A stretch of 64,000 nucleotides of DNA from contig JAFFJZ010000001.1 in the NCBI GenBank assembly GCA_018340375.1, forward strand, positions 48,290,001-48,354,000, given 5' to 3'. Source of the DNA: Gonatopus flavifemur (taxonomy: Eukaryota > Arthropoda > Insecta > Hymenoptera > Dryinidae). Within the stretch, counting starts at the first letter, position 1. The number at the start of each line of letters is the position of its first letter. Made by a program: the position numbers and the translations under genes. Below, in pieces: positions 37,878 through 49,558 of the stretch. The notes beneath the pieces were generated by a model that was not told the origin of the DNA, made no database searches, and was given only the letters and a program-made list of their open reading frames with translations.

Positions 37878-38613
37878 ATAGGCAATACACGCTTGGGGTT
37901 TGTAATGGACGGAGCTTCGCTCGGAATTTTACATCCTAAACCCTCTGGGAATACACTTATAGTTTCCTCACACATGGGATATACTGGTTTGACCCAAGTG
38001 TTTTTTGATCGTTTATATCTCGGTTTTCAAACATCGTAGAGCTCAATGTTCTTTCATTAAATTCATTGCCGAAGTCTGCAGAATACGGATCCGAAACCCG
38101 CTTTGCTCTACAATTGATAGTTTTTGCAATATTTAGAGAAATGTAAAGGTACTTTTTCAGAGATATAAGCAACTTTTCGAAATGCAGGGTGGGTCATTTC
38201 AACCCAGTGTATTCCGAGAGGGTTAAAAATGTACACTTCAATTAGAATTTTCTTATGGTTCATAGCATCCGATTCATTTGCTAATCGTGACAAATTGCAT
38301 TTCGGTTTACGGAAACCTTATGTATATTATCACAGTCTTTCCACACATCAATGGGAATAAAGAAAAATTAAATTGCAGTCAGTGACTACACTGTAGGGCA
38401 GCGAGGGGCTAGTTGTAACAGGTTTGTGTAACAGCAATGTTACGTTGTCAGGTGATATTTCAACGATATTTTTGCAAGTTACTTTTGTAATATTGCATTT
38501 CTAAATTGAAAGACATGTACTTTTAAGATCGCATCAATATTGCTGCAATGTTAATGCAAGGTTCTAACGGAAATGCTCAGTGGGTGAGTTGACCACTTTT
38601 TTGCCTTGCCCGG

Positions 38614-38932
38614 TACCCAACCAGAAATTTACAACAGGCGCAGTACTGCACCAGTACTAGCCAAGACTGGCAGGGTCCTGGCATTTGTCTGGAATGATAA
38701 CGCTTTTCAGTACTGGGGATTGAGTACTGATACCATTATTCGCAATCAGTGCAGGGCCAGTACTGGGTTAGTACCTGGCCGGTATTAAGTTTATCAGTAC
38801 AGGCATAGTACTGTATTTTTATGTATTCAGTACTGATCCCGTACGCGTTGACCAAGTGTTGGAGACCCAGTACTGGCACTGTACTGCACCTGTTGTCAAC
38901 ATTGGCATATTACGGATTTTTCTGATTGGGTA
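38614..38932. repeat. AGTACTG-rich MITE flanked by TA
   Basis: Left TA-CCCAACCAGAAATTT, right TTTTTCTGATTGGG-TA. Subterminal ACAACAGGCGCAGTACTGCA pairs with GTACTGCACCTGTTGT. CAGTACTGG units recur on both strands. The flanking TA may be the target duplication. Confidence 0.75.
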
Positions 38933-40387
38933 GAGGTATCTATCGGGAAATCATCGGGTTGCTGGTTGGTTTCGTATCGGATAATTATCGTCAATATTGT
39001 AACAATATCAGAAATCTATCGTCTTGTTTCATTATCGGACGAATCCGACAAAAATACAATGTAACTGACGATTTTAACTGATATCGGTTGTTTCCATAAA
39101 AGGGATAGTAATATAGTAATTTTGATAAAAACATACATTTTTAATGAAAAATTTTTCAATTCGAGGTATTCTATTTATAAAATCTCAAATAACTTTACCA
39201 TTGATTGTGAATAAAAAAAGAAAATGGTTACGGTTGGTAGTACAGTTTTCAATTTGCCATTGAAGAACAATTCCGTAATTATCCCCTGTCGTAGTGAAAA
39301 GCCTTTCACACGTGTGACAAAGTCATTTGTATTAAACAGCTCTAGATCCAACGGGATTTGATACAATTACGTACAAACTTTGACCACTTCATTTCATTTA
39401 TTAATAGGATTTCGTAGATCATTTCAATGCGGTCGGTTATAATATCTTTATAATTCGGAAAGGTGACGAACATTTGACGTCACTTGTCCTCAACCTCCAC
39501 GATGTCATACGTCATAAAAATTATTATCAAGACGTAATACATTCTGCATACGTCGGAGTACGTGATATTGCAGTACTCGGCGTCATTTGTTCGATATCGT
39601 ACATCTTCTACCTGAGTGTTGTAAGTTTTTTATATTCCTGTTTTCACGTTGATTAATGTGCTAAAAAATCAACAAATAATTCCCCAATGAAAATATTTCT
39701 CTGTACGAAACTCGATTTTCATAGTTCTCAAATAATTACTTGCTGTAATAGCTAACAAGACTGTTGTGATAGCAAATAAATGGCTGCCACAGCAACAAAT
39801 TAATTTGCCTCCAGCAAAAAGTACCCAAAAAAATCAGATTCCGCTGTCACAACAAATTTTTTTGCTCCGTCTAGTGTTCAAAAAATGTTAAAAAAATTTT
39901 CCCACGAGCGAAGTGGAGTTTTTCATTTTCAAATTGTTTTTTTTTTGCAACAAATTCTTACAAAAACAAACTTTCTGGAGAAATAAATTCCGAAGAAATC
40001 CAGAACCACCTCGGTCTTCTCTCGGCATTCTTTCACGAATTATTGTTGTCAGGAACTTGAAATTTTTATCTAGTAGGGGAGCATGGGTCACAGTGGATTA
40101 GCGCATGTATTTAGCTCATAAAACGACTGTACACGCTAATAGTATCACTTTTCGGGCACCCTTTTTCAACCTCATCTTGGAATGCCGCTGAACTGCAAGG
40201 TGCTACTGATGACATGTGAGTCTGGATTTTATATTTACGGAGAATTTTGTTATGTCTTGTTCTTATGAGAATGTATGTGAACTGACTCAGTTCTACATCC
40301 TTACTTCCTTATGAACATCTAAAGTGAAGGGTTTGCAAGTCATTTTTATTCACGGATTGATTATTTGTTCACTAATAAATTTTAATA
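38933..40387. other. Mostly unassigned; one GCAA-rich repeat piece
   Basis: Contains a CAGCAAATT/AGCAAATAA-rich piece at about 39740-39870, related in style to 44885-45115 and 27765-27900. Otherwise no gene or element was recognised. Confidence 0.35.
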
Positions 40388-40389
40388 TA

Positions 40390-41160
40390 CAGGGTGTCCC
40401 ATTTTAATCTGTCACTTAGAATATCTCGAAAACGAATAGATTCAGAAGAAAATGTTCCGGGAAAAAATGTAAGAATCTGAGGGGGACATCCGATGGTGAA
40501 CTTGGCTTTGACCTCAGATCCCACTTTCAAGGTCATTCTGAGGTCAACTCATGTTTTTTAAATGGAATCCCCTATTTTTCACTACCGGTTTAGATTCTAC
40601 GCTAAAAACCAAGGAACTTTTGTCTCAAACGTTTTTTCGAAATCCCCATAGATGGCGCTCTACTTGATGAGAAAATGAGAATTCTCAAACCCTCGGATTG
40701 TATTCTGTCTAACATAATGCTCAACTCTTGAGTGTTCCTCATCTCCCGGAAATTGCCGTCGGCAACAGCGTTACCCAATGTGCACCACGAGGAGGTCGCG
40801 CGATCGGACTTTACACATCATTGTGGCCCTGAGAAGGGCCGATTGTCTGAACTGGAGGTGTATCTTCGGGGACGCATTAGGCATTCAAAAGATGTTCAAA
40901 ATGAGCGCCGTTTTGCCTTTGACAAAGCGCAATTCTTTTATGAAAGTTTTCTACAGTTGCTTGCAACGTAGCAGGTGTTATTGCTGTGCATGCTCTTCTT
41001 ATTCGATCTTTCATGTCATCGCGCGTTGTTGGAAGTTCACGGAATACAACATTTTTTATGTAACCCCACAAGAAAAAATCAATCAAAACAAGGAACATTT
41101 TCTTCTGAATCTATTCGTTTTCGAGATATTCTAAGTGACAGATTAAAATGGGACACCCTG
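40390..41160 (-). mobile_element. Mariner-like deletion derivative with long TIRs
   Basis: The termini begin CAGGGTGTCCCATTTTAATC and the inverted match runs without a difference I could see for about 70 bp. The element is flanked by TA at 40388-40389 and 41161-41162, the usual Tc1/mariner target duplication. It retains only the C-terminal part of a transposase on the minus strand. Length 771 bp, so it is non-autonomous. The unblemished TIRs suggest recent movement. Confidence 0.88.
40877..41098 (-). pseudogene. Transposase C-terminal remnant (Tc1/mariner superfamily, third-Asp block)
   Basis: A 73-residue open frame starts almost at the TIR and contains IDFFLWGYIKNVVF and PTTRDDMKDRIRRACTAI. 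This is the block around and after the third catalytic Asp of arthropod Tc1/mariner-like transposases (usually PLDFFLWGYLK). Everything upstream, including the DNA-binding domain and the first two catalytic residues, is gone. It cannot encode a working enzyme. Confidence 0.75.
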
Positions 41161-41162
41161 TA

Positions 41163-41772
41163 TAAGTGTACGAGTGGGGTACAGTGGATCAGTGACTATT
41201 TTATACCAGTGAATCGTATTCTAGTTTGTCCCGTGAGCAAATGCTTACTAAATGATATAACCCAGATTGGTCGAACCGTTTTGAATAATATTTTATCCCT
41301 TCGCTACAATTCAAGATGCCTTGAAATCGTGTTCGGAAACCTAAACGAAAAATTGATGTAGGTTGTTGTGAATCTTGTAAACAAAAATGGATTGAAAATC
41401 AAATTTGCTGCAAAAAGGCTTTCCTCTCACCACCTTACAGCGTTACTGTGAGAAATTTCAAGGTTCTTAGAGTCTGATCCATGAAATTATCCACTGTAAC
41501 CCAGATATGGGGTACAGGGGATCAAATTATAAAGTCCCAGAGGATGATAAAAATTTGGTATTTCATTTACGCAAATTAACAATATTGCTTGTTCATTTTG
41601 TGAGCGAGGGAATATTGTATATTTACATGAACTTCCATGCTGAAACGTTCACTACTTTTGAAGTTATATAGAGCATGAAAAAAAAGGTGATCCACTGTGA
41701 TTCATGCTTCCCCAAGTCTGGGAGATGGATAATACGATTATTCTTAAGAGGATACGAGCGCATAGGTGGCTC
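41163..41772. other. No feature recognised
   Basis: AT-rich sequence. Phrases like GGGTACAGTGGATCA at 41178 and GGGGTACAGGGGATCAA at 41509, and ATGGGTCACAGTGGATTA at 40083, suggest a dispersed repeat interrupted by the mariner insertion, but I could not bound it. Confidence 0.35.
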
Positions 41773-41860
41773 CCCATACAGCACCAGACTTCCTGTCAAG
41801 AGCTCCCGTTATGCTAATCAATATGTATTCATTATGAATATTGCTTCTTCGTTAGAGGGA
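41773..41860. repeat. Partial CCCATACAGCAC-ended element
   Basis: CCCATACAGCACCAGACTTC is followed by GAGCTCCCGTTATGCTAATC and TATTCATTATGAATA. It matches the left end of the elements at 47063 and 51140. The right end was not found. Confidence 0.6.
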
Positions 41861-41879
41861 AGCTTTGTGATCGTTTGAA

Positions 41880-43746
41880 GGGACCGTAAATTTTTTTGCC
41901 TTCAAATTCAAAAGAGTGACCGCAAAAGAGACTATTTTTCCGCCTATTTTTTGGGACCGCGGATTCCAGGTCAGAATGCATTCTAAATCATACTCTATGT
42001 TGATCATTTGCGAGGGTATACAATTTCCAGGACAGCATAACACTGGTTTTACAAGTAAAGTAGTATCAAATTCTGATCAAGATTTTGTAAAAACAAATGA
42101 ACCTCGATAGGTTTTTCATAGCAAAGAATCTATCGATTCTGTCAATTTCTTCATCTCCAAAATCAATATTATGCTCACTGGGAAATGGTATTCCCTTGCA
42201 AATGATGAACGCATGAAAAAATTTGAAATTTTCAAACATGAATTTTCGAAGGGTCATCCAGGTCTGCCCAGAGCCGGAATTCTGAATTTCGAAAAGATAA
42301 ATTTTTCCTCTTAAGTGCACAATTTGATTTATCAGCCACAATATAATAATCTCTTATTTTTCAGCACATTTACCGGATGTTTTATCATTCTAAACCCAAA
42401 CAAACGTATGAATCAGACAAACCTCATGATAAGATAATTTTTTTTCAAAAGCACACAGACACACATAATAAATTACAATCATTAAATGTCTTTTTGTAAG
42501 AGTAGAGAAAGATATCTCACCTTTATTTAAAGCTATCGAAGACGCTGAGGTTAGGCAAAATATTTATAACATGAGAAAATCATAAAATCCGGTTTGAATT
42601 TATATAACCGTATTTTCACATCATTTACATTCTATAAACATGTTTGTCAGAATATTATTATCACTATTTCGTAAACGCATCTTCTCAATCATGATGAAAT
42701 TTCTCAGTCATGCGGAAAATGTTCTTTTACGGAAGACTTGGTGTAACATTCACCGTTTTCCTCCCGTATGTTTTGCCACGTTATGGATTTCATATATATC
42801 GAATTGATTTTGAGAATTAAAAGCGAGGATGAGATAACATACCTATAGGCGTTTTCATTTGTTCAAAATATTTCGTCAGTTCGTTAAAGGTTTCATACGG
42901 ATCATGTGGAATATGCCATCAAAGAAATTTATCGAAATTCAATACACCGATAGTTCAGTAGTTTTCAGTGTAATATTTTACTTTTTTTCTACGATTTTAA
43001 TTGCTTTCCGAACTCGGTTCATATCTGCTGAAATATATTTTATATTAGCATTTAATCCCGAGTGGGAAATGTTTCAGAATCATGTATAAATTCTATATAA
43101 ATTATATTGAAATTATATTATACATAGTTTTGGATGATCAGCACAATCTTCTATGAAGGTTTTGTCAATTTTTAACTGCACTCGAGAATGTTTGGAATCT
43201 TGGATAGAGGCTGGCTCGAGAGAAAAAACAAAATTGAGCAAAAATTTCCTATTTCATTTTAGACAGTGAGAAATTCAGCGTATTTTTAACACACGTGTAT
43301 GTCCCAATATTTGATACAAAAATGTATTGAAGCAATATAAAAATGTTAAATTTATACTGACAATCTGTTGATTTGAAAATTTTATATGTTTTTTCAATAC
43401 CCGGAGCAAAATGGAACTCGGAAATATAATAAGTTTCATAAAATCTAAGACTTCTTCTTGGTTTTTGATTATATTAGGAAAGGTTTGGAAAATGAATTCT
43501 TATATGAAAATACGGAAAATTACGAATGCTGTACAAAAAATAACAGGTACGATTGAAATTTTAAATGCTGAACGTTGAATTTTATAAAGCTTGGCTGTTA
43601 GGCATTTTGAATGTCAATCGTTTTTGTTACTTTTCACTTTTTGTTCATAATCTTTTATATTTTGGAGTCAACATCCGTTTTATAAACCGTATCGTTCCAA
43701 GGTTATTAAAAAGAACTAAGAACCAGTCTCAGATTTTTATAAACAC
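41880..43746. other. No gene recognised
   Basis: The segments at 41985-42030 and 42165-42215 have an inverted resemblance (both hold GCGAGGGTAT/CCCTTGCAAATG-like and CAGCATAA/ATTATGCTC motifs), suggesting a decayed foldback. The rest is AT-rich without supported features. Confidence 0.35.
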
Positions 43747-44116
43747 CCCGTACAGCACAACCTAGGACTTCGGTGGAGAATTGGTGGAGGAATGGGAGCC
43801 ATGGAAATAAGGGAGCAATGAGGGAGAGTCTCCGTTGAGGCAACGGAAAGGCGACGGAGAAACGTCAGCCCCCTGTGTTTTCAATGAAACTTAGATTCGT
43901 GAATTCATACATTCAGATTTGGTTTGTGTAAATGCACCAATATGAATTATATCAAAAATACAGGGGGTGGACATTTCTCCGTCCCCTCTCGGTTGCCTCA
44001 ACGGAGACTCTCTCTCTGATTTCTCCCTTATTGCCACGGTTTCCATTTCTCCACCAATTCTCCACCTTTAGTCCACCAAAGTCCTAGGTGGAGAATCGGT
44101 GGTTGTGCTGTACGGG
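43747..44116. repeat. CCCGTACAGCAC-ended MITE, 370 bp
   Basis: Left CCCGTACAGCACAACCTAGG, right GGTTGTGCTGTACGGG. Inverted matching continues inside: TCCGTTGAGGCAACGGA with GGAGACTC, and CTTCGGTGGAGAATTGG with its complement. Arms are about 130 bp with indels, and the element is richer in GC than its neighbourhood. Confidence 0.8.
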
Positions 44117-44884
44117 ATCATTATATTTTGGGCTCCATTTTTCTCCGGGCGCACAAACTCTAAGTGGATCGTGTGTAAGACAAAATTCGAGCGAAGTTGC
44201 TTCAATTCAAGAAAATACAATATTGCTGGAGTTCGAATCGTTTATAGAAACGAATTAGTAATGGAATAACGAAATAATCAACTGATCAAAACCCAAAAGG
44301 TTCCAGTAAATTCTTTGAACAATGTTTCCAGTTTTAAGGAGTTGATTCGAAAAGATAAATAACGATGATTTGTCAAATTTTCTAAGTTAGAATTTTCATT
44401 TTGGTTATATAAACGATTCAAACGTCTGTGACATAAAATATAAATACTTGTAATCTTGCATACAATATTTTCCAAACACAACCTTTATAAGATTTTTGAT
44501 AGGAATTTAAAAATCTGTTATGAACAATTTCACACACCGACATCAGGTGAGTTTTCTCATTAAAAAAACTATCTTCAATTCTATTTTCCAATCCAACTGA
44601 ATTATAAAATCAAATTTTTCAGTCGCTGTGATTCATCGTACGCTGCATGAGTGATATATATATAATCACATTCCAAGACATTTAGACCTCGATTCCTTAT
44701 TCCAAATCAAAATTCAAAGTAGATGCATATATCAGAGCGATCGATAGTCGTTCTCAATATAGACTTGCCTGGAATTTCGATAGAATTCAAAATCTGTATT
44801 TTAATTTACGAAAATCCTCTGCAGAGAATGAGATTTTACTGTCACGAGATAAGCGATACTTGTCGCTTTGAAAATTTCCTTTGG

Positions 44885-45115
44885 ATATATGGCAAAACTT
44901 GTTGCTGAATTAGCAATAAATTTGCTATTACAGGAAAAATCTTGCTTTTTTAACAAGCGCTTGTCATTCAGCAATCCGAAATTGTAGATATTACAGACGG
45001 CTAGAAAATCTTGCTGAATTAGCAAATCTTTTTGCAGTAACAGCAACCGTTTTGCTAATTTAGCAAAGCGGATTTTTCGGAATCGCTTTTTCAGCAAGAA
45101 TTTTTTTCTGCGTGA
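44885..45115. repeat. TTAGCAA/TTGCTG-rich dispersed repeat
   Basis: GCTGAATTAGCAA, GCTAATTTAGCAAA, GCAGTAACAGCAA and relatives recur on both strands. The right edge is near TTTTTTTCTGCGTG, which resembles the CACnGAGAAAA terminus read on the minus strand. Confidence 0.5.
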
Positions 45116-45999
45116 ATGTAAACCTATAATACAAGTCTTTCGAGAAGAATGACTCATTCGTATTGGATGCTTCTCAATCGACAGAAGTTTCGTAACATTC
45201 CCTCATTGCAGCTATAATGAAAAGATTTATCACTACGCGATCCATCAACTCGTACTCGTATACTCTGGCAAAAGAAAATACAAAAACATATGATTTGAAC
45301 ACCTTAGCACAATGTTCTGATGAATGAGCGATCGAAGTTGTTTCGACTGCATATCGAAGAAAAGAAGGAAGAACGGTAATGGGGTAACTGTTCGTATAAT
45401 GCCGCAATTCATAATTAAGGACGTTGAGTCATCGGCATTACCGACACGTCACGATTTTGTTTTTCTTTTTCGCATGTTTCGTACGAAGCGCATTGTTGTG
45501 ACTCTTTCAAACCTGACAGAATTGAATGGGACAGAACGGAGGGACTCGAGATAAATCAGGTCATCGTATTATGACTATAAACAATCGCTCCGTAAATGGA
45601 TAAACATATGTGAAACAAACAATCATTTCGGAGAGTGATTTTTCTCCACACGTGCACCACACTGTAAAAAAATTTCACCGGAAAATTCCAGTACATGTAC
45701 TGGAAGTCATTAACCTGTACATGTACCGGAAAATTTCAGCACATTTGTACTGCAAAAATTCAGTGCAAACGTTATGGAATTCCCGCATCAAAACTGGAAA
45801 TTTTCTGAGCCTCGGTACTGGAATTTTTCAGTACACGAGCTGGACTTTTCCAGGACATGTACTGGAAAATTAATGCTGAAAATATCCATGAAAATTGAAA
45901 AAAAATTGCTCACGCAAAGTGATTTTGCAGGGTCCCTGTGTTCCAAGATGATTGAGAAACTTTTGATCGTTCATTTGGATGGACAGAAACTCATGTCTA

Positions 46000-46079
46000 C
46001 CTAACAGGATTTGAACCCACACTTTTCTACCTGCCTACCAACTGAAACCTAAGACCTAACCGATGAGCTATAGCGCGAC
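46000..46079 (-). ncRNA. tRNA-like Pol III promoter block (A box + B box), copy 1
   Basis: Read on the minus strand, TAGCTCATCGGTTAGG (46070-46055) fits an A box, and GGTTCAAATCC (46017-46007) fits a B box with ordinary tRNA spacing. A full cloverleaf is not evident, so this is a degenerate tRNA or the head of a SINE rather than a working tRNA gene. Confidence 0.6.
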
Positions 46080-46305
46080 ATGTTGGAAGGCCAGCTTGGG
46101 TTACTACATATGCTTCATATCTAGAACACAAGAGGATAAGTCTTGGAAAAACCTCATATATCAATTTCATTGGCTACAATTACAATTATTATTCAAAATC
46201 TCAATCAGGAAATTTTTAATATAAAGACTTGAAATTTTTCCTGCCAGAAATGACGAAGTCCAATAGAAGTGGAAAATTTCAGTGCAACAGTGATTAAATT
46301 CCGTT

Positions 46306-46441
46306 GCATAGCAACTGGAAAATTCCATCACACGACCTGAAAATTGCAGTTCAAAACCTGTATAATTCAATTGCATAGTAACTGGAAAATTCCATCACAA
46401 AACCTGAGAATTGCAGTTAAAAACCTGTATAATTCCAGTAT
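46306..46441. repeat. Tandem duplication of a 67-bp unit
   Basis: Two units begin GCATAGCAACTGG and GCATAGTAACTGG, 67 bp apart. Each runs through AAAATTCCATCACA and AACCTGTATAATTC. Confidence 0.85.
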
Positions 46442-47161
46442 ACCAACGATTAGGTTTTTTTTTCTAAATTCCAAATTTTTTCTCAAGTCCTTCTTGAGGG
46501 AATATTTTTTCTTGGTGCACAAGAACTATAAAATTGTAGTACGAGCCGGTAAAATTTTCGCGAAATCATGGCAAAATTTCAGTACATCATCTCAAACTTG
46601 AAAATTCCAGTACAATGACTGAATTTTCAGTTATGCTTGGTAAATTTTCAGTAACGTAACAACAAAATCTCTGTACATGTACTGGAATATCTATATTCCA
46701 GTACTAGCACTGGAAATTTCCAGTCCAGTTGCACAGTCAATTTCCAGTTTTTTTTTACAGTGCAGCACACCCGCTATTCAGAGCTATTCGAAGGGAATTT
46801 TTGACAAGGTTAGCTGGTTATGGAAGAATCGTGTTTTGTTATTGAATCTTTAACAATCTATAAAGCGTTGCATTATAATTACATAGTATCGATACTGATA
46901 TTAGGTTTCTCATTTACCACTTTTCAGAATAAATGTTGTAACAGGGATCCATGAACCACTACGATAATGTATGTTTTTTTTTTAAATCTTTTTCATGTGT
47001 TAATTAATTATGAAAAAACCTACAAAGTGTTGAAAGTATTTTTTCAAATGGCCTCCCACAATTCATACAGTACAAGAGTTCCCGCACAGAGCTCCCGTTA
47101 TGCTAAACAATACGTATTCATAATGAGTATTTTGGAGCCAAAATGAACTCTTGAATGTTCA

Positions 47162-47423
47162 CCCAGCCAGCAAAATTAAGGCAGCGCTTCCAGCAGCGTC
47201 ACTACCATCCACATTCAAAATCGTCTTGTACATACAGTTCTAAATTCACGTATGAAAATGGGAGTGACTTGGTGGTATCTTACTAGAAGCACTACTTGGT
47301 AGCACTCCCTGGTAACACTGGTAGCACTGAGGTAGGTAAAATCTTGAGAAAGCTATTACGCTGCTATCGTGGCACTGCTATAGTAGCATAAACCCAAATT
47401 TAGGAGCGCTTTGCTGGCCGGGG
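47162..47423. repeat. CCCAGCCAGCAAA-ended MITE nested in the preceding element
   Basis: Left CCCAGCCAGCAAAAT with GCAGCGCT just inside; right AGCGCTTTGCTGGCCGGG. The interior repeats GTAGCACT and CACTACC. Length 262 bp. Confidence 0.65.
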
Positions 47424-47564
47424 CAGGAAGAATTCTCTGGGGGAAAAATTTTGGTTGAATTTCATTCTCGATTTGGATACTTTTTGATTGAAAATTGACA
47501 AAAATCCACGAAGAATCTTCACAAAAATCAAAGAAAATCGACAAAGTTTAATGAATTTGATTTA

Positions 47565-47673
47565 CAGTAAGACCCCGTAATGAGAACACACGCATCCTCT
47601 TCTTCATTCGAACGGTTGTTGCCTTGCGTTGAATACAGAAGAAGGTGAGTGTTCTTATCGCGGGGTCTTACTG
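47565..47673. repeat. Tigger/pogo-type MITE with TA duplication
   Basis: TA-CAGTAAGACCCCGTAATGAG on the left and CGCGGGGTCTTACTG-TA on the right, 109 bp. The end pattern CAGTA-ACCcCG resembles Tigger/pogo termini, and TA is their target. It carries no coding sequence. Confidence 0.8.
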
Positions 47674-48064
47674 TAATTTCATCGGAATTTGTTGAAATTC
47701 ATCTTTTCTTATTGAATTTTCATGAAAAGGGAGTTCAATTTGAGAGTGAAATTCAATGAAATTGAGCAATATTTAAAAATGTTTCCACCGGGGTTTATAT
47801 CCAAATTTTGGGCATTCAATACGGTTTCATTTTGAATTCATTGAATTCATTGGTGGTCGCGTAACGAGGACTATTCAAGAGGTCTTTGAGAAGCCTTTAT
47901 GAATTCAAATCGATTATTTGCACTGGCTGGGAACTCTTTGCTTCGTGGTATCTACAATTTTGAATAATGATGGCCATCGTTTTTTATGTCAACAATGGCC
48001 AATTGTGATAGATTTTAATGAAAACTAGATACTTTTTATATAAAAAAACAATTCACACCACTAA

Positions 48065-49150
48065 TTTCAAATTCGAAATAGAGCCAGGAATATTCTCAAT
48101 CAGGAATTTTGACATTGATATATAATGATACGTTTTGAATCCACTGAGGTCATAATGATTAAAAAGTTCTGCATATTTCTTCTCAATTGAATTCAACGAA
48201 AAAATGCTCACACTTATGTTTTCCTGTACCTCTTTGATCTTATTTTAATCTCATTTTCTCTTGTCTTATTCTATTCACTCATAATTCAGTAAATAAGAAG
48301 CTTCCACTTCTACACGTGCCAGATTATACCTTTTACTTACCTCTGAACGTCTGTGTTTATTATAAACTATCTGTTTCAATAGCATTGCTTTTACCTTTCC
48401 CTCTTTCTCTTTGCCTTCGATACACACCTTTCGCCATTCCAGATCCATCACTATTATGAAACTTCATTCTGCCTTCTACGTTGATTAACTTGTCTTATAT
48501 TTATAATCATATCTAGTACCTTTATCCAGTGCTCGCTGCTAGCAACACCAACTCAAAACCATTTCCCTCCATCAATCTCTGTAATTTCATTGTTCATTCC
48601 TGCCTACGATTATAATACTTGGATGAAGTTTCAATGCGAGATGAATGCATCTTTTCCTTTGAGAGAAAAAGTTATTTCCGAAGGAGTGTTGAATGAATCA
48701 CTGCATGGTCTATTATTATAGAAATGCGAGAAAATCGATTGCTTTAAAAATAATACCGGCAGTACTTTTCAGTTGCAAATGTAATTCTGACGATAGCTAA
48801 ATTGAAGGAAGAAAAAATCATTTCGAATGGTATTTGTAATCAGGAAATTTATTTGGTTTAACACGAGATAACTACAACATTTAATCAATCGATTCCCAAT
48901 TAATTCGTTTATTAGAACGAACTTCTGATCGAATTTGAAAATACAGAAGCGTGTGTATCTTCTAATCAAAAAGTTTTATTGTTATAAATCTTGTAGGACA
49001 GTTAATTTTAAAAAATTCTCATCCAAATTGGACTATTTTTGTATTTGTATTCGAATTCGTGTCGATGAACGATTCAAGCTTCAATGATATTCATTCTTCC
49101 TATTTCTAGTAATTGAATTTAGTTACTGCGAGTAAAATTTTGTTACTACA
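48065..49150. other. No feature recognised
   Basis: AT-rich and element-poor, with no coding frame of note. Confidence 0.4.
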
Positions 49151-49291
49151 GCTGAGACATCCGATTCCGAAGATTCCGATGCAGAAAACCGATTCAAACC
49201 CATTCAAAATTGATCCCTAATGGGTTTTAATCAGTTCCCTGCATCGGAATCAATGAGAATCAATCGGCTCAATGAGATTCTTCAGGCAGGG
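49150..49291. repeat. MITE with CCCTGC termini, copy 2 (left end frayed)
   Basis: CGATGCAGAAAACCGATTC and AAACCCATTCAAAATTGATC match 31360-31410; the right end GATTCTTCAGGCAGGG matches 31459-31474. Confidence 0.6.
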
Positions 49292-49427
49292 CTAGCAGCA
49301 ACCGAACGTTTGGGATATACTATGAACATTAGGGTGGTTCTTATTTTATATATAAAAAGTGTTTTCTGATTTTGTTGTTGTCAACAAGCAAGTTTTCTGT
49401 ACGGTTGACCCTCTAATTTTGTTCTAT

Positions 49428-49558
49428 ATCATGAAGGAGTGCTACAATATTTTTTACATAATTTCCAAAAGAGATTTGGGGGGTGTCAAAACGCCATGAA
49501 TGACCCCCAAATCTCTTTTGAAAATTATATAAAAAATATTGTAGCACTCCTTCATGAT
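49428..49558. repeat. Hairpin, arms about 55 bp
   Basis: ATCATGAAGGAGTGCTACAA to AGAGATTTGGGGGG on the left, and CCCCCAAATCTCTTTTG to GTAGCACTCCTTCATGAT on the right, with a 20-nt loop. Two or three mismatches by eye. It lies within no gene. Confidence 0.85.

Larger units (their letters stand above)
45660..46762. mobile_element. TIR element carrying an internal tRNA-like block, copy 1
   Basis: Ends CACTGTAAAAAAATTTC and TTTTTTTTTACAGTG. The flanks are rich in CCAGTACATGTACTGG palindromes and CTGGAAAATTCCA units. The middle (about 45840-46200) matches the second copy at 57039-57513 and contains tRNA A and B boxes on the minus strand. Flanking GCACCAC/GCAGCAC may be an imperfect 7-bp target duplication. 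It has no transposase. Confidence 0.7.
47063..47931. repeat. TCATACAGTACAAGAG element broken by inner insertions
   Basis: The left 95 bp match 51140-51240 and the right 120 bp match 51295-51420 (GAATTCATTGAATTCAT, CGAGGACTATTCAAGA, GCACTGGCTGGG). The intervening 600 bp hold two other elements, at 47162-47423 and 47565-47673. Confidence 0.7.

Noticed and set aside
37565..37975. Overlapping open frames of 92 and 128 codons on opposite strands
   Set aside because: They fall in the GC-rich GGGCCCC element, where stops are rare by composition. No motif.
40732..41361. Plus-strand open frames of 79-128 codons inside the mariner-like element
   Set aside because: They are antisense shadows of the transposase remnant and the TIR.
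44723..45407. Possible small genes suggested by short frames in both directions
   Set aside because: Frames under 120 codons, no motif, and the DNA is a TTAGCAA-rich repeat.
46000..46079. A functional tRNA gene
   Set aside because: A and B boxes are present but the acceptor and anticodon stems do not pair convincingly, and the same block recurs inside a repeat family.
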